Assembly: GCA_046727435.1 (NCBI GenBank)
Contig: JBKPCR010000185.1
Span: 1 to 20,716, forward strand
Direction of reading: 5' to 3'
From: CAVPRW01 sp046727435 [NCBI: bacterium]
GTDB lineage: Bacteria > Tectomicrobia > Entotheonellia > J063
Length of the DNA: 20,716 nt
In this document: positions 13,342 to 20,716 of the stretch, piece after piece
Layout of the letters: each line of letters opens with the position of its first letter
How positions within the stretch are numbered: position 1 is the first letter of the stretch
Program-made: the position numbers and the translations under genes
Notes under the pieces: generated by a model
The model's input: the letters and a program-made list of their open reading frames with translations, nothing else
Told to the model about the DNA's origin: nothing
The model's database searches: none

Positions 13342-14520
13342 ATGGCATTAGCACAAGCGCCTTCCGAGACCCAGATGGCCAGCAGTCCATGGCGCGGATT
13401 CGCGCCGGGAACCTGGCAGAGCCGCGTCAACGTCCGCGACTTCATTCAGCGCAACTACACCCCGTATGAGGGGGACGGCGAGTTCCTGCAGGGCAGCACC
13501 GAGCGCACGCAGGGCCTATGGCAGAAGCTGCTGCCCCTGCTCGCGCAGGAGCGCGAGCAGGGAGTACTCGACGTGTCGCAGGTGCCTTCGGGCATCCTCG
13601 CGCACGGACCCGGTTACATCGACAAGGAGCGCGAGATCATCGTCGGCCTGCAGACCGACGCGCCTCTCAAGCGCGCCATCATGCCCTTCGGCGGCTGGCG
13701 CGTGGTCGCAGCGAGTCTCCAGGCCTACGGCTACGAACCGGATCCGCAGGTCGCCGAGATCTTCACCAAGTACCGCAAGACCCACAACGACGGCGTCTTC
13801 GATGCCTACACGCCCGAGATCAGGAAGGCCCGTTCCTCGCACGTGATCACTGGCCTGCCGGATGCCTACGGCCGCGGCCGCATCATCGGCGACTACCGCC
13901 GCGTGGCGCTCTACGGCGTGGACTTTCTCATCACCGACAAGGCGCGCGAGAAGCAGGAGCTGGATGACCGACACTCGACGGAGGAGACCATTCGGCTGCG
14001 CGAGGAGTTGTCTGAGCAGGTCCGGTCGCTGCAGGAGCTGCAGGAAATGGCCTCCCGTTACGGCTGCGATATCTCCGGTCCGGCCCGGAACGCCCGCGAA
14101 GCCGTGCAGTGGACCTACTTCGGCTATCTCGCGGCCATCAAGCAGCAGAACGGCGCGGCGATGTCGGCAGGACGCTTGTCCACGTTCTGGGACATCTACT
14201 TCGAGCGCGATTTGCGCGAAGGCACGCTGACGGAGTCCCAGGCCCAGGAAATCATCGACGACCTGGTGATCAAGTGGCGCCTCGTGCGCTTCCTGCGCGC
14301 GCCCGAGTACAACCAGCTCTTCTCCGGCGACCCGGTATGGGTGACCGAGGTGGTGGGAGGGATGGGTGACGACGGGTGCACGCTGCAGACCGCAGAGAGC
14401 AGCGCCACGGATGCTGGGCAGCCACTCACAGATACTGCGCTCGCACCACCAGCCAGCGCTCACCACGTTTCTCGAACACCCACAGGCGATCCCGATGGAT
14501 GGACGGCCTGCCCGCCATGA
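13342..14520 (+). pseudogene. pflB: Pyruvate formate-lyase, truncated N-terminal half
   Basis: The first about 350 residues align along their whole length with PflB (about 760 residues): RVNVRDFIQRNYTPYEGDGE, GYIDKEREIIVGLQTDAPLK, EYRKTHN-like KYRKTHNDGVFDAYTPEI, GLPDAYGRGRIIGDYRRVAL, AVQWTYFGYLAAIKQQNGAA and LFSGDPVWVTEVVGGMG. Homology stops at about 14391. The frame then runs antisense through the 3' end of the opposite gene to TGA 14518. The catalytic Cys-Cys pair (418/419 in E. coli) and the glycyl-radical Gly734 are absent, and no activase gene is visible, so it cannot make acetyl-CoA and formate. ATG 13342 keeps a good GGGAG site, 37 nt after ackA. It is the third gene of the former pta-ackA-pfl operon. 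Confidence 0.88.
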
Positions 14521-14926
14521 GCAGCGTCATGGTGCCGCTGACCTGGACCTGCAGGGGGCTCACCGTCCTCAGTTGGACATTCTGCGCACTGTAGCCCACG
14601 TTACTGGCGATGATCGGCTCGAGGGCCTGACCAAACTCGCGCTTATTGAGGATGCGTGGGGCGTTTCCAGAGGGTCCTGTCGCCTCCGGCGCGGCAGACT
14701 CGATCTGGGCATCGTCCGCGAAAACGTCCATCACGCCATCCCAATCCTGACGGCCATAGGCCCGCACGAGGACTTCAAACGCTTGGGCCACCGCCTGCTC
14801 GTCCGGCCCTTGAGGCGGCACGCGATACTGGGCGGCAGGTCGTTGCGGGCTGACGACGCAACTGACGAGGCATACGCCGCCCAGCGCGAGCGTGCCGAGC
14901 GTCAACACGGCGAACGTGAGTTTCAT
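14426..14926 (-). CDS. NTF2/SnoaL-like lipoprotein
   Basis: This encodes 166 residues. The signal (MKLTFAVLTLGTLALGGVCL) leads to a lipobox-like LVSC with the cysteine near residue 23. The mature part from about 45 on has the SnoaL/NTF2-like order: helix AVAQAFEVLVRAYGRQDWDG, VMDVFADDAQI, RILNKREFGQALEPII, then strands VQLRTVSPLQVQVSGTMTLL and ERWLVVRAQYL. It is probably anchored in the outer membrane facing the periplasm; ligand and role are unknown. A GGAGGAAGGG ribosome site precedes the start, and a good promoter lies at 15004-15032. Its 3' end meets the truncated pfl gene head to head, and the pfl frame runs antisense through its last about 90 bp. Confidence 0.8.
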   Translation of the reverse strand: MKLTFAVLTLGTLALGGVCLVSCVVSPQRPAAQYRVPPQGPDEQAVAQAFEVLVRAYGRQDWDGVMDVFADDAQIESAAPEATGPSGNAPRILNKREFGQALEPIIASNVGYSAQNVQLRTVSPLQVQVSGTMTLLMAGRPSIHRDRLWVFEKRGERWLVVRAQYL

Positions 14927-15003
14927 GGCGCCCTTCCTCCAGTAGCCCTGCGATCCGTGACCATGGCGCTGAGCCCGCAGCCGCCGTCTGGGGCATGGGC
15001 GCG

Positions 15004-15032
15004 AGTCTAGCGCGGGATGGCGAGCGTGTCAA
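15004..15032 (-). promoter_or_regulatory. Sigma70-type promoter for the NTF2-like lipoprotein
   Basis: On the minus strand TTGACA (15032-15027) and TAGACT (15009-15004) are separated by exactly 17 bp. The -35 is perfect consensus and the -10 matches four of six. Transcription would begin near 14997, giving a leader of about 70 nt before the start at 14926. Confidence 0.7.
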
Positions 15033-15298
15033 CGAGATTGGGTATGATCGAGGGGCCCGCGAGGCTGTGGGTCCCGAAAACTCATCGCCACGAGAAACCG
15101 GCAGATGAGCGCACATGTCATCACGCTGCTCGCCGCTCATAGTAATGATGCAGCCCACCCACGTCTGGGACTTCCCGGATCCGCCCAAGCTCCGGCCGTT
15201 GGACCGGCGCACCACGTGTGCACGGCAATCGGCACGGTTCCCAGGTAGGGCGCGTGATGTGCTCGCGCCCCTACAGGTAACGACGCGCACAGGGATGA
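15033..15298. other. Intergenic stretch with no identifiable gene
   Basis: About 270 bp between the lipoprotein promoter and the repeat at 15299. Open frames exist on both strands but none resembles a family I know, and none has a ribosome site. A plus-strand frame from about 15145 (MMQPTHVWDFPDPPKLRPL) vaguely recalls spurious frames often seen beside insertion sequences, which is too weak to call. Confidence 0.5.
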
Positions 15299-15331
15299 CT
15301 TACCGTAAATTTTCCGGCGCGTGCTCCTGGA
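15299..15331. repeat. 33-bp imperfect direct repeat, copy A (matches 3' end of hydrolase gene)
   Basis: It matches 16979-17011 at 28 of 33 positions in the same orientation. On the minus strand it reads QEHAPENLR-stop, against QEQPAEHVR-stop at the end of the alpha/beta hydrolase at 16980. The two copies enclose the AI-2E transporter gene and an AT-rich stretch (1680 bp between copy starts). Confidence 0.75.
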
Positions 15332-15354
15332 GGACCACAACGGTGGCCGGCCAT

Positions 15355-16485
15355 TCAGCGCGCCGACTGCGCGTCGCGTTCCGCCTGCGCCTGTCCGGCG
15401 TTCGGGTTGGCCGCCACCCAGCCCATGAAGATCTGATAGCCCAGCGTCAGCAGGGTGGCACCGACGAACATCCCCAGGATGCCAGCGGCCGCCATGCCGC
15501 CCAGCGCGCCGAGCAGAATCACCGGCATCGGTGCATCGACCCCCCTGCCCAACATCAGCGGCTTCAGCACGTTGTCCGCCAGGCCCGACACGAACAACAC
15601 GACGCTGTAGGCAATCGCCGCCGCCGTGCTGTAATCGCCACTCGACCAGAGGTAGCCGATGGCGGGCAACGTCACGATCAGCGCCGGAACCTGGGCGATG
15701 CCGAGGACCAGCACGATCCCCGCCAGCACACCCGCCCACGGCACCCCGGCGACCAGCAGGGCCATGCCGACGATGATGGCCTGGATCAAGGCCACCCCGA
15801 TAACCCCTAGGGCGACGGCACGAATGGTCGCCGTGGACAGGCTGGCAAATTCGCTGCCGCGGGCGTTGCCGACGATGCGCTCGAAGATCGCCCGGCTCGC
15901 GCGACTGCCCGACTGCCCGAAGGCCATGATGAAGCCGGCAATGATGAAGGACGCCATGAACTGCAACAATCCACTACCGATGCTGGCGACGAAGCCCAGG
16001 GCTGTTTTCGCCAGTTCGCCAATCTTTGGCTGCAGGCTCTGCACCAGCGCCGGCAGGTCCGCATGGGCCTTCGACCACACGTCGTAGATCTGCTTGCCGA
16101 CGACCGGCCATGCCTCGACACCGGGACGCGGGGCTGGAATCTTCAGCGAGTTGTTCTGCACGTCGTTGACCAGTTGATGCACCGAATCGCCAAGCGAACT
16201 CATCAGCATCGCCGTCGGCGCGACGATCAGCAAGACGCCAACGACGACCAGCAGGGTTGCGGCGAGTCCTTGCTTGCCCCCAATCTTGCGGGCGAGGGCT
16301 TGGTGGAGCGGATAGATCGTGACGGCCAGGATCAGCGCCCAGACCATCAGGGTCAGGAACGGGGAAAAGATCTGGTAGCAAAGCATGGCCATGACGAGGA
16401 TCAGGCCGGCACGGATCAAGACATCCATCAACGAGGACGCCACCCGCTGTTCAAGTGCTTGCTCAAGCTGGGAGGATCTGTTCAT
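15355..16485 (-). CDS. AI-2E family transporter (PerM-like)
   Basis: This encodes 376 residues and is rich in transmembrane segments: helices near 20-65, 75-100, a soluble 105-160 linker, then about 165-195 and several from 225 to 355. Typical segments are IFSPFLTLMVWALILAVTIY, QGLAATLLVVVGVLLIVAPT, GVPWAGVLAGIVLVLGIAQV, LADNVLKPLMLGRGVDAPMP and GALGGMAAAGILGMFVGATL, which identify AI-2E_transport (UPF0118/PerM). Members export autoinducer-2 or act as Na+/H+ antiporters, and the name does not prove AI-2 as substrate. A TGGAG site lies 8 nt upstream of ATG 16485. It is flanked by 33-bp repeats, which suggests that the segment arrived or was duplicated as a unit. Most of the family is 340-380 residues, so it is full length. 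Confidence 0.9.
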   Translation of the reverse strand: MNRSSQLEQALEQRVASSLMDVLIRAGLILVMAMLCYQIFSPFLTLMVWALILAVTIYPLHQALARKIGGKQGLAATLLVVVGVLLIVAPTAMLMSSLGDSVHQLVNDVQNNSLKIPAPRPGVEAWPVVGKQIYDVWSKAHADLPALVQSLQPKIGELAKTALGFVASIGSGLLQFMASFIIAGFIMAFGQSGSRASRAIFERIVGNARGSEFASLSTATIRAVALGVIGVALIQAIIVGMALLVAGVPWAGVLAGIVLVLGIAQVPALIVTLPAIGYLWSSGDYSTAAAIAYSVVLFVSGLADNVLKPLMLGRGVDAPMPVILLGALGGMAAAGILGMFVGATLLTLGYQIFMGWVAANPNAGQAQAERDAQSAR

Positions 16486-16978
16486 GGGGCATCTCCAGTA
16501 GTCCAGGCGGCATGTCTTCCCCCTAGATCGTCGATCATGTTGGAGGCTCTGTCAGACGATCATGCCCCCATTCGAGCTGATCGTCTGGCCGGCCAGATGA
16601 TTATAGCAACCTGCCATCGAAACTCGGCAAACCTGCCATCGACACCATTGTTCGACCCGAATACGTATCCTCCGGCAGCGCTGGAGGTAATAGGGGTTCC
16701 CGTAGCAAGCGTACAGGAAACAACGATCCGTAGGCTAACGGTCAAAATCGTCGAGGAAAACGAGGCTCTTCACCCACGCCTATCGTGGAAGAAATCACGT
16801 AAATTTCCAGACAGTTAACGATGAATTTTTCTGGTAGAAGAGGTTTCTTTCCACGACCGGTTTTTTCACCTGCGGGTTGCGGCTTTAGATCGAAAACTGT
16901 CAAGAGAGTATCAACAACATCAATCGATTGCAGAGGATCGACGCTGTTTGTTCCAATACTACGGGAATCCCCAGGACG
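16486..16978. other. AT-richer 493-bp stretch without a gene
   Basis: Base composition is clearly lower in G+C from about 16740 to 16970 than in the neighbours. Frames on both strands are short, contain no known motif and lack ribosome sites. It carries the 13-bp repeat pair at 16608-16642 and probably the AI-2E gene promoter, though I see no clear hexamer pair. It may be foreign or decayed DNA brought in with the AI-2E gene. Confidence 0.6.
16608..16642. repeat. Two AACCTGCCATCGA direct repeats, 22-bp period
   Basis: AACCTGCCATCGA occurs at 16608-16620 and 16630-16642, identical over 13 bp and two helical turns apart. They lie 123-157 bp upstream of the AI-2E transporter start and could bind two copies of a regulator on one DNA face. 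Confidence 0.55.
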
Positions 16979-17011
16979 CTTACCGTACATGTTCCGCCGG
17001 CTGCTCCTGGA
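16979..17011. repeat. 33-bp imperfect direct repeat, copy B (end of hydrolase gene)
   Basis: This is the partner of 15299-15331 (28 of 33 identical). Here the sequence forms the last ten codons and the stop of the alpha/beta-hydrolase gene. Confidence 0.75.
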
Positions 17012-18146
17012 ACCCCAAGTCCTCTTCGACGAAGCGCATGATCGCCTCCAGGAGCGCTTCGCGTGGATACGCATTGTGGGTCACCAACACCGAAGCGATC
17101 GTCGAGTGCGTGCGCGCGAACGGCACGACGACCGCCCAATGGTCGGCGTTCAGGTAGCCGAGCAGCGTGCCGCCCGGCACCACCTGATCGTAAAAGATGA
17201 CCTGGCTGTCGTTCCGCGCGTCCATGCGGCTGAGCTGGTTGTAGCTTGACTTGAGGATCCACGAGATGCGATCCGGCTGCGGGTACGCCACCAGCGAGTA
17301 GAAAGGCACCTCACGGGGGAGCGCATGCGCCGCCAGCCAGGCCTTGCGCGTCCCGGGCCGCAGGCTTTCCACCGCACCCCCGTCTCCGGCGCCGCAGGTG
17401 GCCTTGGGGAAGTGGCGCAGCAGATTGGCCTGGTATTGCTCGGCATCGTTGGCGAGCGCCGAGCCGCCCACCGCGCCAGCCGCCGTCACCACCGCTGCCA
17501 CACGGCTGCGCAGTTCGGGGAAGGCCACCAGGGCCTCCAAGATATCCGGGGCCCCCTTGGAATAGCCGATCAGGACGAGGCGCGGCGCTCCCGCCTCCTG
17601 CGGCATCGCCAGGATCGCGTCGCGGAGCTGGCGGGCGTTGTGCTGCGAGCTGGAGAGTGCGTCGACCGGGATCATGATCTGGTCGTACGCATACTGGCGG
17701 ACGTGCGCGGCGGCGGTGCCTGGCGCCTCCAACCACGGCGCAATGCAGTCGTAGCCGACGCCCGGAACCACCGCCGCCACCAGGCGCCAGCTCGACGGCC
17801 CTAACGCCACCGGCCTGCCGGTGCCAGCGGGCTCGGCCCCGACGCGTGTCAGGGCCTCATCGCAGGGTCGGTAGTCCGGGATATCCCTGGCACGCGCCTC
17901 CAGCACGGCGCAGAAGATCTCGCGGAAGCGCGCTCGCTGGTCTTGAATACCCGCGTATGGGGCAGGCACGAGGACGAGCGGTGGGGTGTCGGCCGAGTAC
18001 GGCATGAGCGGCTTGGCGGCACAGGCGCCGAGTAGGATGCACGCCAACACGGCGACCGACAGGCGAACGACGCGGATCGCCGCTCGGGCCAGGGGCTGGT
18101 GAGGCACGAGCGTGGTCGTTAATTGGCCCACGTGGCTTCCACGCAT
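16980..18146 (-). CDS. Alpha/beta-hydrolase-fold lipoprotein
   Basis: This encodes 388 residues. The N-terminus (LSVAVLACILLGACAAK) carries a clear lipobox LGAC with the lipid cysteine near residue 42. In the mature part RLVLIGYSKGAPDILEAL holds the nucleophile elbow G-Y-S-K-G with Ser196. DHWAVVVPF near the C-terminus offers the catalytic His336, and an acidic partner could be the Asp of FYDQVVPGG. This fits an alpha/beta hydrolase (esterase/lipase-like) facing the periplasm; the substrate is unknown. The start at 18146 has AGGA seven nt upstream; ATG 18152 is too close to it. It is on the same strand as the LssY_C gene and the AI-2E gene, but gaps of 240-490 bp argue against one tight operon. 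Its 3' end is duplicated at 15299-15331. Confidence 0.8.
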   Translation of the reverse strand: MRGSHVGQLTTTLVPHQPLARAAIRVVRLSVAVLACILLGACAAKPLMPYSADTPPLVLVPAPYAGIQDQRARFREIFCAVLEARARDIPDYRPCDEALTRVGAEPAGTGRPVALGPSSWRLVAAVVPGVGYDCIAPWLEAPGTAAAHVRQYAYDQIMIPVDALSSSQHNARQLRDAILAMPQEAGAPRLVLIGYSKGAPDILEALVAFPELRSRVAAVVTAAGAVGGSALANDAEQYQANLLRHFPKATCGAGDGGAVESLRPGTRKAWLAAHALPREVPFYSLVAYPQPDRISWILKSSYNQLSRMDARNDSQVIFYDQVVPGGTLLGYLNADHWAVVVPFARTHSTIASVLVTHNAYPREALLEAIMRFVEEDLGFQEQPAEHVR

Positions 18147-18188
18147 GGTCATGTCCTCATCGCGACGTGGGGGGTAGTGTGATACAGG

Positions 18189-18387
18189 TCATGCGGTGGC
18201 CCTCGTGAGGTTGTATGCGCAAATGCAGTACCTGATCGCACCCATGTGATGCTCCACGTTCTTCGTGATCGCTTGGTGCTGCGGGACTGGAATCACCCCT
18301 CTAGAGCCTTCATCTCCGAAGATGACCAATGTTCTTGAATTGCTGTGCGTCACACGCCGGACACGCATGTCGCACAGCCATAGGTGT
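18189..18387 (-). other. Possible decayed coding fragment (transposase-like tail?)
   Basis: Directly after the LssY_C stop, a minus-strand frame ends HQAITKNVEHHMGAIRYC and AYNLTRATA-stop at 18189. The closing HH-GAIRY-x-x-x-AYNL string looks like the last helix of a DDE transposase, but I cannot name the family. No inverted repeats or other transposase parts are visible. Low certainty. Confidence 0.2.
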
Positions 18388-19797
18388 CTACTGGCCTCCC
18401 CGGGATTGGTTGGTGGTTCTCTCCAACCATACCATGGGATACGGGAGCAGCTGTCCCACCTCATGAGGCACGGCAAGGCCTTGGGGTACCGGCCGTGACG
18501 CCTGAGGCACCAGGTTCCGCGGGTCTCCCCACGGAAAGTACTGAATGGCTTCCAGGGGCACGTGCTGCTCCCTCATCATCAGCACGACGCGGATGCCGTC
18601 GGTGTAGTAGGGATCGCCCGTATAGTTGAACCGCGGGGCGGAGATCGGTGCCTGTCCCACGCCGGTGACCCAGCCAATCTTGACCACCCCGCCCGAGAGC
18701 AGGAGGTCTTGCACGAGGTAGTACCGCGTCTCGTCCACCTCGGGGTCGATCTGGTGCGTGACGACGGTCTTGGACGAGAGCCGGACCCCGATGTCGCGGC
18801 TGATCTGCCCGATCCAGACGTCTAGCCCCTGATAGCGCAGCGGCGTGAGCCAGACCCGCAGATGGTTGCGCTCGTCCACGGTCGCCCGGGCCTTCTGCAG
18901 GGCGACGTCCTGCGGCCGTCCGAAGACGAACAGCGGCGATATCGGAGACGTCCGGTAGCGCCCCCGGAACAGCGACGAGGCGATCGTGCGCCAGACCGAG
19001 CGGCGGGAGAGCATCTCCGTCGGATCCCACCCCCGGCGCACGAAGGGAATGAACGCCCGGCGACCGGACCCGATGATCACGATGTTGAGGGGATCCCCCG
19101 GCGTCTTGAGGTCCGGCCCGTGGGTGCAGCACGGCAGCTCTTCCAGCGCGCGCCGCAGTCCCTCGTCGTCCACGTCCTGGACGCCGACCTGCTCCCGCAA
19201 CGCCGCGAGGGCGCGCTGCTGATGCCCCAGCTGGACCCCGGGGACGTCGGCGACCCACTCGAACTGCAGGACGCGCTGGGGGTGGACCAGCAGCACGCCG
19301 AGGTACTTCACGCCTTCGTCGAGCTTCGTGTAGACGAAGCCTTCCACCGTCGCGCGGGGGGGGATGAAGGTGGGCATCTTGTGCGCGTCGAAGTGGCGGG
19401 CCATGCGGGTGTTGGCGTCGCCGCCGAAGGTGAGACGGCTCTTCCAGGCCGCCTCCTGGGGCGAGAAGTAGGTCGGAGCGAGCGCCGCCGGCAAGACGAA
19501 GTAGACCTGATCCTCCCCGTTCTCGATGCGTACCCACACGGGCTGGATCCCGTTCTCCACCAGGGGGATGCCGAACGCCGCCGCGCTCTCCTCGGCGCTG
19601 AGGACGACGGCGCTGACCTGCACCGCGCCCTGGCGCTGGGTCACCACCCGTTCACGGAACGGGACCTGCTCGAGCGGGGTGGGCTGGAAGGTGGCACACG
19701 CCGGCAGCAGCCCCACCAGGAGGAGCAGCCAACAGGCGGGGTTGCAATGTACTGGGGGCAGGTAATTGACGCCAGCGACACGCCGGAAGATCCTCAT
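18388..19797 (-). CDS. LssY C-terminal domain lipoprotein
   Basis: This encodes 469 residues. The N-terminal segment ACWLLLLVGLLPACATFQPT has a lipobox-like LPAC with the cysteine near residue 34. The centre and C-terminal half (about 205-420) match LssY_C (PF14067): DPLNIVIIG, AFIPFVRRGWDPTEMLSRRS, VWRTIASSLFRGRYRTSPIS, LFVFGRPQDVALQKARATVD, LRVWLTPLRYQGLDVWIGQI, SRDIGVRLSSKTVVTHQIDP and DETRYYLVQDLLLSGGV. LssY_C is found attached to PAP2/DedA-like membrane proteins or alone as a lipoprotein; the role is unknown, with envelope lipid handling suspected from its partners. I chose ATG 19797 (TGGAGG 10 nt upstream). The frame is open to 19848, but that start would put a long charged leader before the signal. 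Confidence 0.85.
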   Translation of the reverse strand: MRIFRRVAGVNYLPPVHCNPACWLLLLVGLLPACATFQPTPLEQVPFRERVVTQRQGAVQVSAVVLSAEESAAAFGIPLVENGIQPVWVRIENGEDQVYFVLPAALAPTYFSPQEAAWKSRLTFGGDANTRMARHFDAHKMPTFIPPRATVEGFVYTKLDEGVKYLGVLLVHPQRVLQFEWVADVPGVQLGHQQRALAALREQVGVQDVDDEGLRRALEELPCCTHGPDLKTPGDPLNIVIIGSGRRAFIPFVRRGWDPTEMLSRRSVWRTIASSLFRGRYRTSPISPLFVFGRPQDVALQKARATVDERNHLRVWLTPLRYQGLDVWIGQISRDIGVRLSSKTVVTHQIDPEVDETRYYLVQDLLLSGGVVKIGWVTGVGQAPISAPRFNYTGDPYYTDGIRVVLMMREQHVPLEAIQYFPWGDPRNLVPQASRPVPQGLAVPHEVGQLLPYPMVWLERTTNQSRGGQ

Positions 19798-19813
19798 GAG
19801 CTGTCGACCTCCA

Positions 19814-20032
19814 TCATCGCGATGGCTCACCTTGGTGGGTGTGATCACGGACGAGTGCTGCGGCTAACGGCGGTCGACTGTCGAACGGTTCGTGCGACCC
19901 CACACCGAGCCGCATGATACACCCTAATGCGGCGGATACGGGAACGTCGAGCAGCTTTAAACGGTCTTCCGTGAGGTCGTAGATCGAGCCGGCAGCGGGC
20001 GTCGGAGCGCTCGGGACAAACACCGTTGTCAT
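19814..20032 (-). pseudogene. DUF502-like C-terminal fragment
   Basis: From ATG 20032 the frame reads MTTVFVPSAPTPAAGSIYDL, TEDRLKLLDVPVSAALGCIM and RLGVGSHE. This matches the last third of DUF502 membrane proteins (VFVPTTPNPTSGxLxxVxREDVxxLDMSVExAxKxIISGG). The usual two N-terminal membrane helices and the conserved middle (IYxxVKQ, PRKGxWxxGFVT) are absent upstream, where the frame turns into unrelated sequence before 20155. A GAGGA lies 9 nt before ATG 20032, so a short product is possible, but I read it as a relic. It ends 16 nt before the LssY_C start, so the LssY_C promoter may lie within or before it. The next about 200 bp to the right show nothing recognisable. Confidence 0.5.
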
Positions 20033-20358
20033 GCCAGATAGTCCTCTCCTAACGGCGGAGGGCTTAACCAACAGAGTCAAGACATCCAGAGACGAGGCGG
20101 GTTCATGGTCTGACAAATACGACCTAATGTCGCTTTGGTGGAGTATAACCGACATCTAGGGGCCGGAGACGACCGCGGTCAGCCGCCACACCACACGCGT
20201 TCCTCCATTCTCACCAAGCGTCCGCAGCCGGCGATGTTCTCAGGCAGGATGCCGTAGTTCTCAGGTCCGCGCCTCGCATCATTTGCACCACATATGCGCA
20301 GAAACCGGCGCCGTTCCCAGGTCTGGCGCTTCATGTTCTCGCACACCTACAGCTACAC

Positions 20359-20716
20359 CTAGCCCCGCTTGGCCAGCAGCCGCGACAGCGGCATGAGAAC
20401 CAGCAAGCTGACGATCGCGACGACGACCACCATGACGACCACTTTCGGTTCACTAAAACTTTGACTGCCCACCACGAGCGCGGCGGCAATGTTGCGTTGC
20501 GCGGTGCCCAGGGCCAAGACCCGCCGCGTGTCCATGCCTGGTCCGCCGAGCAACCACCCTATGCCAAAACCCACGGCAATGAAGAGGAGACCGGCGAGGA
20601 TGCCGTGCGTGCCGAACACGGCCAGCACGTTGTTGATGTTCGCCGCGGTGATCAGCAACACCAGCAGAATGAGGCTCAGGTTGGAGACCCGATCGAGCAC
20701 GGGTTTCGTGCGCGCG
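20359..20716 (-). CDS. Bile acid:sodium symporter (SBF) family transporter, C-terminal end (5' end outside window)
   Basis: The frame is open from the window edge to TAG 20361-20359, giving about 118 residues. Hydrophobic helices alternate with the SBF/BASS-type motif GTAQRNIAAALVVGSQSFSE, then VVVMVVVVAIVSLLVLMPLS. The G-T-x-x-R-N-x-A-A-A-L sequence is the discontinuous helix around the sodium and substrate site in SBF-like transporters (ASBT, ACR3 relatives). Sodium-coupled uptake of an organic anion is the expected activity; the substrate cannot be told. The family usually has about 300 residues, so roughly 60 percent lies outside the window. GTG 20700 is in frame but is probably an internal codon. 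Confidence 0.75.
   Translation of the reverse strand, partial: ARTKPVLDRVSNLSLILLVLLITAANINNVLAVFGTHGILAGLLFIAVGFGIGWLLGGPGMDTRRVLALGTAQRNIAAALVVGSQSFSEPKVVVMVVVVAIVSLLVLMPLSRLLAKRG

Noticed and set aside
15115-15810. Long plus-strand frame beginning MSSRCSPLIVMMQPTHVW
   Set aside because: Most of it is antisense to the AI-2E transporter, its composition is His/Arg-rich shadow-like, and it has no ribosome site.
16742-17074. Minus-strand frame with FDLKPQPAGEKTGRGKKP as a possible transposase start
   Set aside because: No ribosome site, no DDE-like motif and no inverted repeats; it also runs into the hydrolase gene out of frame.

Overview
The window is high-GC DNA from an uncultured-looking Gram-negative bacterium. 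Many products carry signal peptides or lipoboxes and act in the envelope. The mix (a winged-helix/AAA/TPR regulator, DUF2092, Rap1a/Tai-like, LssY_C and MGH1-like glycosidase proteins, glycogen genes beside acetate genes) recalls Rokubacteria/Methylomirabilota, Tectomicrobia or deltaproteobacteria. That placement is inference from memory of these families; no RNA marker gene is present. I saw no rRNA, tRNA or CRISPR array and no complete insertion sequence.

Layout, left to right. (1) 1-968: the end of an MGH1-like glycosidase, then a membrane protein. (2) 1110-1967: a periplasmic amino-acid binding protein resembling GltI. (3) About 2046-2391: a decayed copy of a control region whose better copy lies at 8682-9072. 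(4) 2403-5448: five same-strand genes for exported proteins (DUF2092, Gly-rich, Rap1a/Tai-like, glycine-zipper lipoprotein, small beta-rich protein), led by the decayed control region. (5) 5448-5744: a fragment of a glycogen debranching enzyme. (6) 5788-9072: a 967-residue winged-helix/AAA/TPR regulator divergent from a 68-residue protein. (7) 9576-10115: an exported barrel-like protein. (8) 10267-10829: internally deleted relics of glycogen phosphorylase and phosphoglucomutase. (9) 11094-14520: phosphotransacetylase, acetate kinase and a truncated pyruvate formate-lyase. (10) 14426-20716, minus strand: an NTF2-like lipoprotein, an AI-2E-family transporter, an alpha/beta-hydrolase lipoprotein, an LssY_C lipoprotein, a DUF502 relic and the end of an SBF-type sodium symporter.

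The strongest theme is decay of a pathway that would have run from glycogen to acetate and formate. GlgX, GlgP, Pgm and Pfl are all reduced to pieces in what looks like their original order, while Pta and AckA remain intact. A second theme is control DNA built on an 11-bp (one helical turn) period. GAACAG repeats occur in both copies of the regulator's divergent promoter region with identical spacing, and a GTAACA triplet lies upstream of the exported barrel-like protein. Such direct repeats suit the OmpR/SARP-type winged helix of the regulator encoded here.
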